Part shown: one piece after another, positions 23,746-33,983 of the stretch
Layout: the number at the start of each line of letters is the position of its first letter
How positions within the stretch are numbered: position 1 is the stretch's first letter
Origin: Artemia franciscana
Taxonomy: Eukaryota > Arthropoda > Branchiopoda > Anostraca > Artemiidae
Assembly (NCBI RefSeq): GCF_032884065.1
Contig: NC_088883.1
Location: 28,161,355-28,225,354, forward strand
DNA: 64,000 bases
Direction of reading: 5' to 3'
Translations under genes and position numbers: made by a program
Notes under the pieces: generated by a model
What the model was told of the DNA's origin: nothing
What the model saw: only the letters and a program-made list of their open reading frames with translations
The model's database searches: none

Positions 23746-24552
23746 AAAACTCCTGATTCCAGCAGCTCCTTTAGATAGCCTGTTCTTTGCACAGTGGTGA
23801 CCATGTTATTTGGAAACAATGGGGAGTCAACTGCCACTACCCTTTGTCATTATAGTTGTCTGACAGCAAAAGCAGTTACGAGCAAAACTCCTGATTCCAG
23901 CAGCTCCTTTAGATAGCCTGTTTTTGCACAGTGGTGACAATGTTATTTTGAAACAATGGGGAGTCAACTGCCACTGCCCTTTGTCATTATAGTTGTCTGA
24001 CAGCAAAAGGAGTAACAAGCAAAACTTCTGATTCCAGCAGCTCCTTTAGATAGCCTGTTCTTTGCACAGTGGTGACCATGTTATTTGGAAACAATGGGGA
24101 GTCAACTGCCACTACCCTTTGTCATTATAGTTGTCTGACAGCAAAAGCAGTTACGAGCAAAACTCCTGATTCCAGCAGCTCCTTTAGATAGCCTGTTTTT
24201 GCACAGTGGTGACAATGTTATTTTGAAACAATGGGGAGTCAACTGCCACTACCCTTTGTCATTATAGTTGTCTGACAACAAAAGGAGTAACAAGCAAAAC
24301 TTCTGATTCCAGCAGCTCCTTTAGATAGCCTGTTTTTGCACAGTGGTGACAATGTTATTTTGAAACAATGGGGAGTCAAATGCCACTACCCTTTGTCATT
24401 ATAGTTGTCTGACAGCAAAAGCAGTAACGAGCAAAACTTCTGATTCCAGCAGCTCCTTTAGATAGCCTGTTTTTGCACAGTGGTGACAATGTTATTTTGA
24501 AACAATGGGGAGTCAAATGCCACTACCCTTTGTCATCATAGTCGTCTCATAT
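23746..24552 (+). repeat. 137/138-bp tandem array, six units
   Basis: Units start at 23746, 23884, 24021, 24159, 24296 and 24433 (spacing 137-138) with 'aaaac(t/c)(t/c)ctgattccagcagctcc'. Two variants alternate. Type A has 'gttctttgcacagtggtgaccatg' and type B has 'gtttttgcacagtggtgacaatg'. The order is A-B-A-B-B-B, so the first four units form a 275-bp dimer repeated twice. The array ends at 'gtcatcatagtcgtctc'. The open frame across it is an artefact. Confidence 0.92.
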
Positions 24553-24944
24553 AGCAGACATATCGCTGCTGTCCTCGTGCAGTATGCTACAATATGTTCA
24601 TACTAGCTGTTGAAGGAGTTTAATTTTAATTGGTTACCTTGTTTTAAACTTAATTTTAATACTGGAGATACCATTGCAGAGACGTTAGTTCGCTCTTCTA
24701 CTTTTAAGGGGGTGGGGGGCAACATGTATTCTCCAAACTATAGGGGAAGGGGTAAATTAGTCATTTTTTGATTTTTTTTTTAATTAAAATGCACAAAAAG
24801 GTGTGTTTCAATGAATATATCAATAAAAAAATCTAGTCTAGATAGAGGCAAATCCTCATCCTCCCTGATTGACGCATTGTGCTAAACGCAGCTGTGTGAA
24901 GCCAGATAGACTTAGCTGTTAGTAGTAACAAGTTGTAATACGTA

Positions 24945-25085
24945 ATATAAATAATATTACATAATATAATAATATAAGTAATATAATATAAGTAATGTAA
25001 GTAATATGATATAAGTAATGTAAGTAATATAATATAAGCAATATAATAATATAAATAATATAATATAAGTAATAAAGTAGCTGTT
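24945..25085. repeat. ATAAGTAAT-type minisatellite
   Basis: Degenerate tandem of 'taatataagtaatgtaag' units, bracketed by 'agctgttagtagtaa' on both sides (24914 and 25079). From 25150 to 26285 nothing further is recognised. Confidence 0.75.
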
Positions 25086-26289
25086 AGTAGTAATAAGGAT
25101 ATTATCAATGCCGTTTGCTATTGGTACGTTTTCGTTCATTTCTGTAAGCATTTTATTTCTTATTTGATCTTTTTAGTAGCACCTTGGGAGGCCTCCTCTT
25201 TCATGGACACTGCCAGGGAGCTTACGAATTTAACTTTTGTCATTATAAATTTTCCCAAAAAAGTATTAGAAAGAGCTCTCAATTCTAGTGGGTCGAAAAT
25301 CCTGAAAAATGATTTGGTCTATTAACTTGTATTTTAAGCAACATTAATAGTATTAATCAATCCATTCGTGTAGGCTTTGCCACAGTCATGTAAATCATAA
25401 AGACAACGACTCAAGACTAGGCCAGTTTGTTAATTTATCATAGGTTTCAACAAGTTCTGTACATTATAGAACTGGTTCTAGGTCTCAATTTTGAATGACC
25501 AGGTACACATTTTGTTATTTAGAAAACCATTGATCAAAGTTCTCTAATGGGTTTTGAGTTGAATTAGTCTAGTTTTGTTGCTGATACATTTCGAAAGTAG
25601 GATGTAAGTTCATATTTGCACATGTTTCTATTGAGTGGTAATTTATCATTTGTAAGTAAAAGATTTTTTTTTCTCTTTTAGGTCATAAACTTCCAATTAT
25701 GCCACTAGTCTTTCTTTTTGGCTTTTTTTTTCTTTCTTGATGCTCAAGTCCAAATGTCAAGTTGTTCTTGTAAGATCTGATTGTTTGATTGACCAGGCAT
25801 ATATTCATGGTGGATCCTCATCTTAGATGGACACACAAGTTTTTCTGGCTTTTTTCAAGCTCAAATTTCGGTAGTCAGAGATCCAATTCAAAAAGTCTGC
25901 TCAAATGTAAGCTTGTATTTACATATATCATTCCTTTGCCTTTTTTTTAACCCATGTTCAATAATAATAATAACTAATATTTGTTTTTACCTACTATATA
26001 AAATTATAAAAAAATAGTGTAATAGCAAATAAAAACAAGGAAAAAAACCAATCAACAAGGAAGGAAAAAAACGGAAAATTTTGGCATAGTTTAGATACAA
26101 AAATTTCGGCCATGCAATGATCCTACTAAAACTGTGCTTTTGCCATAAGTTTACTGTTAAAACGAAAATTAATTAATAGCGGGTAAAATGTATTAATATA
26201 ACTGTAAAATAAAGTATAACAGTTCAAAAGAGGGATGAAATCTTTTAATCGACAGCGAACAGATATAAAACTTTTAACTGGATGTAGAA

Positions 26290-26470
26290 TAAAAAAAAAT
26301 ACTGTTAAAAGACTAAATATTTCGGTTTCACATCTAGAAGCCCTTATCAACGACTAGCCTAAACAAAACCTATAAAGAAAAATAACAAACGCTGCACAAA
26401 AAAAAAGGAAAAAAAACAAAAGAAGACTCACCAATGGCAAACAAACTAGAGGACAGATAATCTTAGGCTA
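26290..26470 (-). repeat. Repeat family R3 copy with hairpin-GAAATAT motif
   Basis: On the minus strand it carries 'CGTTGATAAGGGCTTC', a loop, 'GAAACCGAAATATTTAG' (about 26314-26353). The neighbouring 'gcctaaacaaaac' and 'aacgct(a)(t/g)acaaaaaa' tracts also occur at 33200-33380 and 34800-35061. Family unassigned. Confidence 0.6.
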
Positions 26471-26559
26471 CGCAATAGTACTGCCTAAGTAAAGAAAAAA
26501 GTGGGCTATGTGTGTCATTTTTTTCCACCAAGGCACTTTGTAAGGAAAAAGTTATTGTA

Positions 26560-26830
26560 GAAACAATGGATGGGGCTCATTGGATTGGAAGGTGAAAGCT
26601 CTTATGTCCATTTTAAGAGTTAAAAGTAATTGGAGGGTAACCAGCACTCCCTCCTATTACCCTATTTTGCTCACAGACATTTGACCAAGATTTTGAGACA
26701 GCCATTTTGTTCAGCATAACTCTAAGATTAAATAACTATGCCTCTGAAGATAACAACCCTTCATAGTCCTTGGACTATGGAGTGTAAGTTATCCAAGTCC
26801 TTGGAGCAAGAGCTCTAAGTTATGCCATTT
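26560..26830 (+). repeat. Diverged relative of family R1
   Basis: Shares with 46110-46260 the order 'attggagggtaaccagcact...ttttgctcacag', 'aagattttgagacagccat', 'tgttcagcata', and 'ataactatgcctctgaagat'. Much more diverged than the other R1 copies. Confidence 0.55.
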
Positions 26831-26884
26831 GCCCATTGTTTACACATTTTTTTTTTATTGGAAAAGGGCAGTATTTTTGACCAT

Positions 26885-27400
26885 GTTGAATTAACTAACT
26901 GCTACTACTGAGGCTAATGGTATTAAGGCAGAACCTTCAGGGAGTGTTTAGGGAGAGTTTGGATTAAATCAAAATACACAAGTGCATTCAGTTTGTCAAA
27001 AGGGCATAAAAACAATTTATCAGTAACGGTTCAAAGTACTTAGAGTTTATTATTATAATTAAATACTAAGTAAAAAATGGATTACAGTAAATTGAAACTT
27101 TCAGGATGTGTTGAGTGGTCTGTTAACCTAGCATAAAGGCACTGTGTGTGCTATATTATTACTACTACTGTTACAATTACTACTGAGGCTGAGGGTTTTA
27201 ATATGAAACTTGTAGGGAATGTTTAGGGGTAGGTTTAACTAAATCAAAACGCATTTTGTGAATGCAGGTTGTTATAAACGCGTATCACCAATATCCCAGT
27301 AACTGCTTAGAGTATGAAGTTAAAACATTCAGTGTATTTTGAGGGGGTTGTTGAAAAAACAAAGCAAAAGACGCTATGTGTACTCTGCTACCCTACGTCT
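26885..27400 (+). repeat. Imperfect tandem duplication, ~270-bp unit
   Basis: The order 'tactactgaggct(a/g)a(t/g)gg', 'g(a/t)agg(g)a(g/a)tgtttaggg', 'aaatcaaaa(t/c)(a/g)ca' and 'cagtaac' occurs at about 26890-27120 and again at about 27175-27350. Confidence 0.6.
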
Positions 27401-27404
27401 ATTA

Positions 27405-27760
27405 ATAATAATAATTTATTGTTACCCTCTGCATACAACACAAATGCACTAAAGAGGAGTATAAAAATGAAAATAAAATAAAAAGGGCTCAAAAAAAGAA
27501 GAAAAAAGAACACGCACAATTCTTGACAACTTCAGACACTTTAAAACACTTTTTTATTAAAATCAAATATCCTCCAATCAGCTACCAAAGGGTTCTCCTT
27601 ATGACATTACGTAATTCTAATGAAGTGTTGTGGGAAGTGCGGGTACTTGATCTGCCTGTCCCCAGCAGTTTGAGGCCCAAGAGCTGGCCGTACCAATACG
27701 GCTCTTCAAACTCACCCCGCTCCCTTCTGCATATTACGTAAATATAACTGAATCAACCCT
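27405..27760 (-). mobile_element. LINE 3' end fragment
   Basis: On the minus strand this is a 3' UTR-like tract that ends in 'aacaataaattattattatt', an (ATT)n tail typical of several LINE clades. No reverse transcriptase remains. The same terminal bases end the LINE at 38345. Confidence 0.5.
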
Positions 27761-28045
27761 TTATCCATTGTCTACTTCATGCTCTAGTATATGGATTAAA
27801 CATCATAAGTTTTCACACCTGGCAATGCTAGGCAATTGGTAGAAAATCAGTATAGTCAATATAATCAATATCAATTCTTGATAGAATTGATTAATAGGCA
27901 AGTCAGTGGAAAATCAATGATTCTGTTGCAGCGGTCAGCAAATCTACGTGACATTTCGTCCATTTTTAGACAAATCTCAAAAAGTCCGTACCGTCGCGAA
28001 ATGCAACTATTACCAGTCCAAGTGGGTATACTAAGAAAATACTTG

Positions 28046-28457
28046 CATCAAAATGGTGTATTACAGTAGGCACATCCTGAGGCTATTAATTCTAGTTTTA
28101 TTTACCATAATAGGTAATTTTTTATACACATTATTTGACAATATTTAATGTTTGCCCGCTTCTGTTGGAAAAATGCTAAACAAATAATAGTAGTGCCATT
28201 AGCTTATTTTAAGCCATTTACAAATATCATGGTTACTTTTTTGACAATGCACCCCATCCCCCTGTTTGTTCCAGGTGTAGCTCTAGGGATATATAAGAAG
28301 CAAAAACAAATAGATTTTTACTTTATAATATGCGGATTTTTTTTTTTAATCAGATTACCATTGTTCCTTCTATTGCTACCCACTTTTTGAAATTATTTCA
28401 AATAATATCTTGGTAAATATTGCAAACAATCTCAGCCAAAACTAGGTTAGATCTAGG
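28046..28457 (+). repeat. Left member of a ~410-bp direct repeat flanking a LINE
   Basis: Collinear with 29937-30355 from 'atcaaaatggtgtattacag' to 'aactaggttagatc'. By eye about nine in ten bases agree, with small indels. Non-coding. Confidence 0.88.
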
Positions 28458-29418
28458 TTAGCACCATCCTGGAGGATTCTAACGAAAGGAGAAAGCGCTT
28501 CTATATAATCTTCGTGGACTTCGAAAAGGTGTCACCTCTCCTCTTCGTCCTATTTGTAGACTACATTTTTAGACATATAAATGGGCATGGAATCCGGATT
28601 GTAGGACAACTTCTTCAGGACTTCGACCTCACCGACGATGTTGTGCTCATAGAGTCCGATAAGAAGAAGCTTCAGGAATCCCTGAACAAACCCGAAGAGA
28701 AAGCTGAACAATTCGAACTACATATCAACACCCCAAAGACAAAAGCTATGTCAATCAATAATTCACCCATGAGAGTCCAAATAGAAGGAGAGGACATCGG
28801 ACAGGGGACAGACTTCAAGTGCATAGGGAGGACAGTCACTTCCAGTGGCACCTGAAAAAGAATTGCGCACCAGGATAGCCTTGATCAAGGCATCATTTCA
28901 GAGACTTCTACCAGTCTGGAAGCTCACCATATACTCGCTGAAGTTGAAACTCAGGTTGTTCCAGAGCAATGTACTGTCTGCTCTGAGTTATGCTATAGAA
29001 TGCCTTAAACTAACTGCGAAAAAGAAGAAACGCCTTACCGCTTTTGTGAGTAACTGTCTTCACCAAATCCTTAGAATCAGTTGGAAAGACCGTGTCTGCG
29101 ACAACGAGATCCAAACCCGCACATGCCAGCCAGATATTGCAACCGTTGTACGATAACATAGATGGCGATACCTTGGAAACATCCTCCGCATGCTAGATCA
29201 CAGGCTTCAAAAATGCTCTTCCACTGGTAACCGGAAGGCACCCGTCGCTGAAGAAGACCAAAGAACACGCCCCGTATGAACGTTACAGAAGGGCCCTCAA
29301 GACGAGTCTCATTCCACAGTGGGACGACGTATACGCAGCGTGTCACATGAAGGAAGATTGGAGGCTACTCACCGACACCCTACGTGCCTTCGGAGGCACT
29401 GGAGTAACTAAGGTCTAA
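28458..29418 (+). mobile_element. RTE-like LINE fragment, internally deleted
   Basis: The plus strand reads 'KRFYIIFVDFEKVSPLLFVL', where the reverse-transcriptase palm motif is joined directly to the later 'PLLF' motif. This implies a deletion between them. It continues with 'DFDLTDDVVLI' (the catalytic box decayed from ADD to TDD), 'TKAMSINNSP', 'TDFKCIGRTVTSSGT', a frameshift, then 'RLLPVWKLTIYSLKLKLRLF', 'HRWRYLGNILRMLDHRLQK' and a terminal 'KAPVAEEDQR' block. Inactive. It starts immediately after the left direct repeat. From 29419 to 29936 nothing is recognised. Confidence 0.75.
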
Positions 29419-29936
29419 GGGAAAGTGCTCGAATGTTGAAAGTATTTGAAAATAGAGATAATTAAAAACATAGGTTGCGAAAGCTAAGTTTTAATTTTTG
29501 TTTGTTAAACGTATGCATAATCAAGTTAACAAGATGGATGACTTTTAGTTTTCTTTTTAAATACTTGTCAAGAGTCAGTTGAAACATCCATAGTTTTTGT
29601 GTTCTTTGAAAAGGTTTCTGTAACCCATTCTTTTTTGTTTTTAATCTGTATATGCTCTCGAGTCATTTTCTTTAATTTTTTAAAAAATTTAAGAGTTCGA
29701 AAAAGAAAATCGTTCGAAAGTAGATGGCCACCTCTAAAATAAAAAAAAAAGAAAACAAGACTATTGCTCATACCTTAATGGGATTCTAAGCAATAAAACT
29801 GATAAGCAGAGCATGCGTTCACAAGATCAAGTCCAAATAGAAATGAAATTTTTATTTACGCAACTTTTTATCTTACCATAAGCCTAAGATAATATTAACT
29901 GACAAGGAATAACGCACTCAAAGCGTTTATTATTGT

Positions 29937-30355
29937 ATCAAAATGGTGTATTACAGTAGACACATCCTAAGGCTATTAATTCTAGTTTTATATACCATAA
30001 TAGGTAATTTCTTATACACTTTATTTGACAATATTTAATGCTTGGTGTCTTATGAAGGAAAAATGCTAACGAAACAAAAGTAGTTCCATTAAATTCCTTA
30101 TTTTATGCCATTTACAAATATCATGGTTACTTTTTTTTACAATGCACCCCATCCCCCTGATTGTTCCAGGTGTAGCTCTAGGGATATATAAGAAGCAAAA
30201 ACAAAAACAATTAGATTTTTACTTTATAATATGCGGATGATATTTTTAATCAGATTATTATTATTCCTTCCATTGCCACCCACTTTTTGAAATTACTTCA
30301 AATAATATTTTGGTAAATATTCCAAACAATCTCAGCAAAAACTAGGTTAGATCAA
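29937..30355 (+). repeat. Right member of the ~410-bp direct repeat
   Basis: Counterpart of 28046-28457, ending at the same 'aactaggttagatc'. Unlike the left member it is not directly adjacent to the LINE; 518 bp separate them. Confidence 0.88.
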
Positions 30356-30409
30356 TTCGAGACTGTAGAAAATCTGTTTTAATAAAAGAGGGGGGCTTTG
30401 ATGAGATGG

Positions 30410-30495
30410 AGGAGGGGTGTGCGTAGCTGTGTTGGCCGCAGGCTGCTTGGTTGTGCGGTGAGTTGTTAGCAGTAATAGTAGTAGTATTTGACCCT
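30410..30495 (+). mobile_element. RTE-like LINE 3' terminal tag
   Basis: Contains 'gcgtagctgtgttggccgca', then 'ggctgcttggttgtgcggtg', then an (AGT)n-type tail. It is the same 3' terminus that ends the RTE-like LINE at 45180-45255; only the last ~50 bp of that element plus tail is present. Confidence 0.7.
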
Positions 30496-30824
30496 TAAAT
30501 AAACTACCTGTAAAAGCATCACTATTCACGCCCTCTTCTCTTCAGAGAAAAATAATATGAAAGTTTTTTTGCTGCTACTCACACAGGGGAATGGGCTTTG
30601 GACCATAGCTTTTTTTCTGTTTTCAACAAACACGATTTCAGCCTCCGCGTGACGTCTTATTTTATTTTTTGAAAAGTTTGGCTTATTTTTGAAAATTTAT
30701 ATTCACCAAGTAAAATATAAACTGCCAAAGAATAGCAAGAAGACATGTAACCTCTTCGATGATTGTTTCTTCACTAGAAGGAAATAAAATATAATGACAT
30801 TCCAGATATATATGACGAAAAAAA

Positions 30825-31225
30825 AATAATTGAAGAAAAACGGGTTTAATTTCTTATAAAGCAGTGACAACAAAATAAAATAAAAACTACACTTTAGCTA
30901 ACCAAAAAATAAAAATACTCTGGATATTTCGGCCCCACGTCCGGGAGCCTTTCTCAACGGAAAAAAAAGAAAACAACAAAAAAGGAGAAAATTACAACAA
31001 TTTAAGACTATTTTTAAGACATTATAAAAATGCCACGACAACTAAACCAACATAAAAAATATAAACAATCAAATATATAAGAAACAAAAACTCACATTTT
31101 AAAACAAAATATTAGGGCCGAAATATTCGGAATATTTTTATTTTTTGGTTAGCTAAAGTGTAGTTTTTATTTTATTTTGTTGTCACTGCTTTATAAGAAA
31201 TTAAACCCGTTTTTCTTCAATTATT
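30825..31225. repeat. Perfect 93-bp inverted repeat with R3 hairpin motif at its inner edges
   Basis: The arm at 30825-30917 is the exact reverse complement of 31133-31225; I checked all 93 bases. The 215-bp spacer begins and ends with diverged 'gatatttcggcccc' and 'gggccgaaatattc' motifs, the signature of family R3. No coding frame. Perfect identity implies very recent formation or gene conversion. Confidence 0.9.
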
Positions 31226-31240
31226 GTTTTTTCGTAAATG

Positions 31241-31749
31241 GAAAAGCAGTGTGGTCTAAGAAAATAGATATATATGACATTCCAGAATGTCATAATGTCA
31301 AAATGACATTCCAGAATAATGTCAAAATGACATTCCAGATATAGATAGCCTACAATATCAATGCCTGCAGTTTAATATATCACTGAAATTTTTGGCAGAA
31401 ACTACACGTGTATTTGAATGAACGAACTATGTGTGTGTTAAAATTTTTAATAGGAATTATGTTTGTATTTAAATAAAGAACTATGTGTGTATTTAAACAG
31501 AGGAATTATTGTGCACTTAATTTTTTGCAGGAATTATGTGTATTAGTTTAAATAAATTATTTTAGTTTAATTATATTATTTTAATTTCTTATATTTATTT
31601 ATATTTATTTATTTATTTTCAATTTTTTTATTTATTTATCTATTTATTTATAAAATTAATTTTTTTATTTATTTTAATTTATATTAGTTTAATTGATTAT
31701 ATTATTGAATTATAATTAGTTTAAGTTAAAATGTGTGTATTTTTTTCAG
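31241..31749. other. AT-rich upstream region of brainiac, ending in a splice acceptor
   Basis: Contains a short tandem of 'aatgacattccaga' (about 31270-31340) and long A/T runs. It ends in TATTTTTTTCAG|G at 31749-31750, a good acceptor. This suggests a 5' UTR intron in front of the brainiac coding exon. Confidence 0.5.
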
Positions 31750-31775
31750 GTCATTACAGATCAAATGACAAAATC

Positions 31776-32756
31776 ATGGTTTACAAAGCCAAAAAAATTG
31801 GCATCATACTCGTATTCATAATTTTAATGTGTGTCTCTGTTGATCAACTTGGTTTAATTACTAAATTAAGAGAAGTACCTTTTTCCAAATATTTGGAAAA
31901 AATGGATTTGAGTGTTTATAAAACAGTTGAATCTCTTATCAGAAATGAAAAAACAGATCTGCTGCCGTGTTGTTCTCTCCATTTGAATTACACTAAAACG
32001 CCTTGTGTATTAAATCAAAAACCAGAATTGGTTATTATTGTGAAGTCTGCAGTTGAAAATTTAGCAAGAAGGAATGCTATCCGTGACACATGGGGTCGTG
32101 ATTCATCTCTTGATCTCATCGTTCGTACAGTTTTTGTGTTAGGAAATAAATCTGATAATAATCAGTCTCAAAGTGATGCTCGGCGAGAGAACATTGAACA
32201 TGGTGATATTATTTTTGGTGATTTTGAAGATACGTACTTCAACTGTACCTTGAAAACACTGGTTGGCGTAAGGTGGGCAACTGAGCAATGTGACGACGCC
32301 CCATTTTATTTTTTTGTTGATGACGATGTCCTAGTCCTTCTAAAGAATCTCAAAGAAGTCATGTCTGCCCACAAAGATGCTAAAAATCTCTATCTAGGAT
32401 ATGTGTTCAATTCATGGCCTATTCGGCAGAAATTTTCTAAATGGTATATATCAGTTGACGAATATCCTTATGATCGTTGGCCCCCATACGCGACTGCAGG
32501 ATTTTATTTGCTCAATTTAAGAACTTTAAAAACATTTTACTATGCTTCAAATTATGTCCAGCTTCATCGCTTTGATGATATTTATTTGTCCTTCCTTGCT
32601 TTGCACACTTTTATTGCACCTGTGCATTGTGATGGGATGCATTTTCGGAGAAAGTCGTATTATTTTTCTGATGAGTATAAAAATGTTGTCGCTTCTCATG
32701 GGTTTGGTAATCCATACGAAATGAGAAGTTTTTGGAAAGTGTTAGTGGATTCATGA
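31776..32756 (+). CDS. brn: Brainiac-like beta-1,3-glycosyltransferase (GT31)
   Basis: A Golgi type II membrane enzyme of family GT31. Fly Brainiac transfers GlcNAc in beta-1,3 linkage to mannosyl-glucosylceramide and acts after Egghead in making arthropod glycosphingolipids; the same substrate is inferred here. I take the ATG at 31776 as start: it lies after a splice acceptor at 31749, has context AAATCATGG, and gives 326 residues, the usual Brainiac length. An earlier in-frame ATG at 31731 lies inside the presumed intron. Visible parts are a membrane anchor at about residues 8-28 (IGIILVFIILMCVSVDQ), 'RRNAIRDTWG', 'GDIIFGDFEDTYFN', the metal-binding FFVDDDV (DXD), 'KFSKWYISVDEYPYDRWPPY' followed by 'ATAGFYLLN', 'RFDDIYLS', and a C-terminal 'ASHGFGNPYEM'. 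The single coding exon is intact. Confidence 0.93.
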   Translation: MVYKAKKIGIILVFIILMCVSVDQLGLITKLREVPFSKYLEKMDLSVYKTVESLIRNEKTDLLPCCSLHLNYTKTPCVLNQKPELVIIVKSAVENLARRNAIRDTWGRDSSLDLIVRTVFVLGNKSDNNQSQSDARRENIEHGDIIFGDFEDTYFNCTLKTLVGVRWATEQCDDAPFYFFVDDDVLVLLKNLKEVMSAHKDAKNLYLGYVFNSWPIRQKFSKWYISVDEYPYDRWPPYATAGFYLLNLRTLKTFYYASNYVQLHRFDDIYLSFLALHTFIAPVHCDGMHFRRKSYYFSDEYKNVVASHGFGNPYEMRSFWKVLVDS

Positions 32757-33199
32757 TTTTAGGCATGCTTGGTTTGTACTTCATTTCTTTTATTAGAATT
32801 TTGAGTTTTTCTATGCAATTATTTATCCTCCAAATGAATTTGTAGCTAAAATATTCAAGCTAGACTCATGGAAATTTTAGCAGAGTAATTTAGGTCTCTT
32901 AATATGCTCCTCAATTTTATCACTTTTAATCTTTTCTTCATTAGGTGCATATTACTGATAGTTAAAATTCGAATATGACATACTTGACTTAGTAGTTACT
33001 GAATCAAAACTGTTTCACATTTGAAATAAGTTTCTGATTTTGACATAAGGCGGGTACCTTAAAAATCAATGGATATCATTCATACCCATTTAAGGCTCCT
33101 AAATGAAAATGGTGGGGAGTGATCCGATAAAGAGCAGAGCCAATAGCTAGAGTTTCTCAGCGCAAAGCATGCGCACACCGCTTAAGAAATGAAAAAATA
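32757..33199 (+). other. 3' flank of brainiac
   Basis: Probable 3' UTR and flank. There is no canonical AATAAA in the first ~600 nt; the nearest is around 33362, inside the repeat that follows. No other feature is seen. Confidence 0.4.
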
Positions 33200-33380
33200 A
33201 CAATAAGAATCCTAGTACTTCGGCTTCATATTGAGAAGATATTATTTAAAAAAAAAAAAAGCCTAAACAAAACATAGAAAGAAAAAAAAAAACGCTATAC
33301 AAAAACGAAAGAAAGCTTACATTGAAACAAAATCCAGTGGTAAAGAAACCAAATCATAAATAATAAATCAACAAAGCATT
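33200..33380 (-). repeat. Repeat family R3 copy
   Basis: Shares 'cctaaacaaaac', 'aacgctatacaaaaacgaaagaaa' (split by small gaps) and 'cttacatt' with 34900-34960, and a decayed hairpin motif at 33215-33240 ('cctagtacttcggcttcata'). Confidence 0.6.
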
Positions 33381-33983
33381 ACGCTTGCAAACATCTGGCC
33401 AATTGAACCTTTATGCAATTGCAAAATTGCACGTCAAAATATCATCAAATATTAAATTCTATCCAGAGGTTTATTTAATTTTTTTTTAATTTCACGTATG
33501 TCCTAAGCTAAAATCGAACTTAAGGAACTATCATGTTTGAATAAAAATGGATGAATCTTTTCATATGAAATAGAACAAAATATCTATATATAAAGTAAAA
33601 AAAAAAATTCCCATGCCCTAATTTGGTTAATTTGAGAAAAAAAGTAGAGTAAATAGAAAAGCTAATCGGGGTATTGAAGAAGGGATAAAATTTTGACTAA
33701 ATTTCACTTTGATTCCGATGGAGAAATTATTTCAAAGATTTAAGGGGTTCATAAGCATTCAAAAGATAACGAGAAAAGTCAACGAGCTTGTGCCAGATTA
33801 GCAAAGCAAAATATTCATTCATTTTTTTTTTATTCATTCATTCATTTTACATTTTTTTTTTGTTCAAAGATTCATTCATTCATTTTTTCAAACATAATAG
33901 TTCCTTAACTTGTGCTTGATTTTAATCTAGAGCTTATGTGGGATTTAAAAAAAAAGAAGACTGTTTCCCCTGTATGGACTTCC

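Noticed and set aside
23746-24552. CRISPR-like array
   Set aside because: Contiguous 137-bp tandem units without unique spacers in a eukaryotic genome; it is satellite DNA.
24833-25151. Minus-strand frames rich in Tyr, Ile and Leu
   Set aside because: Read-through of an ATAAGT minisatellite.
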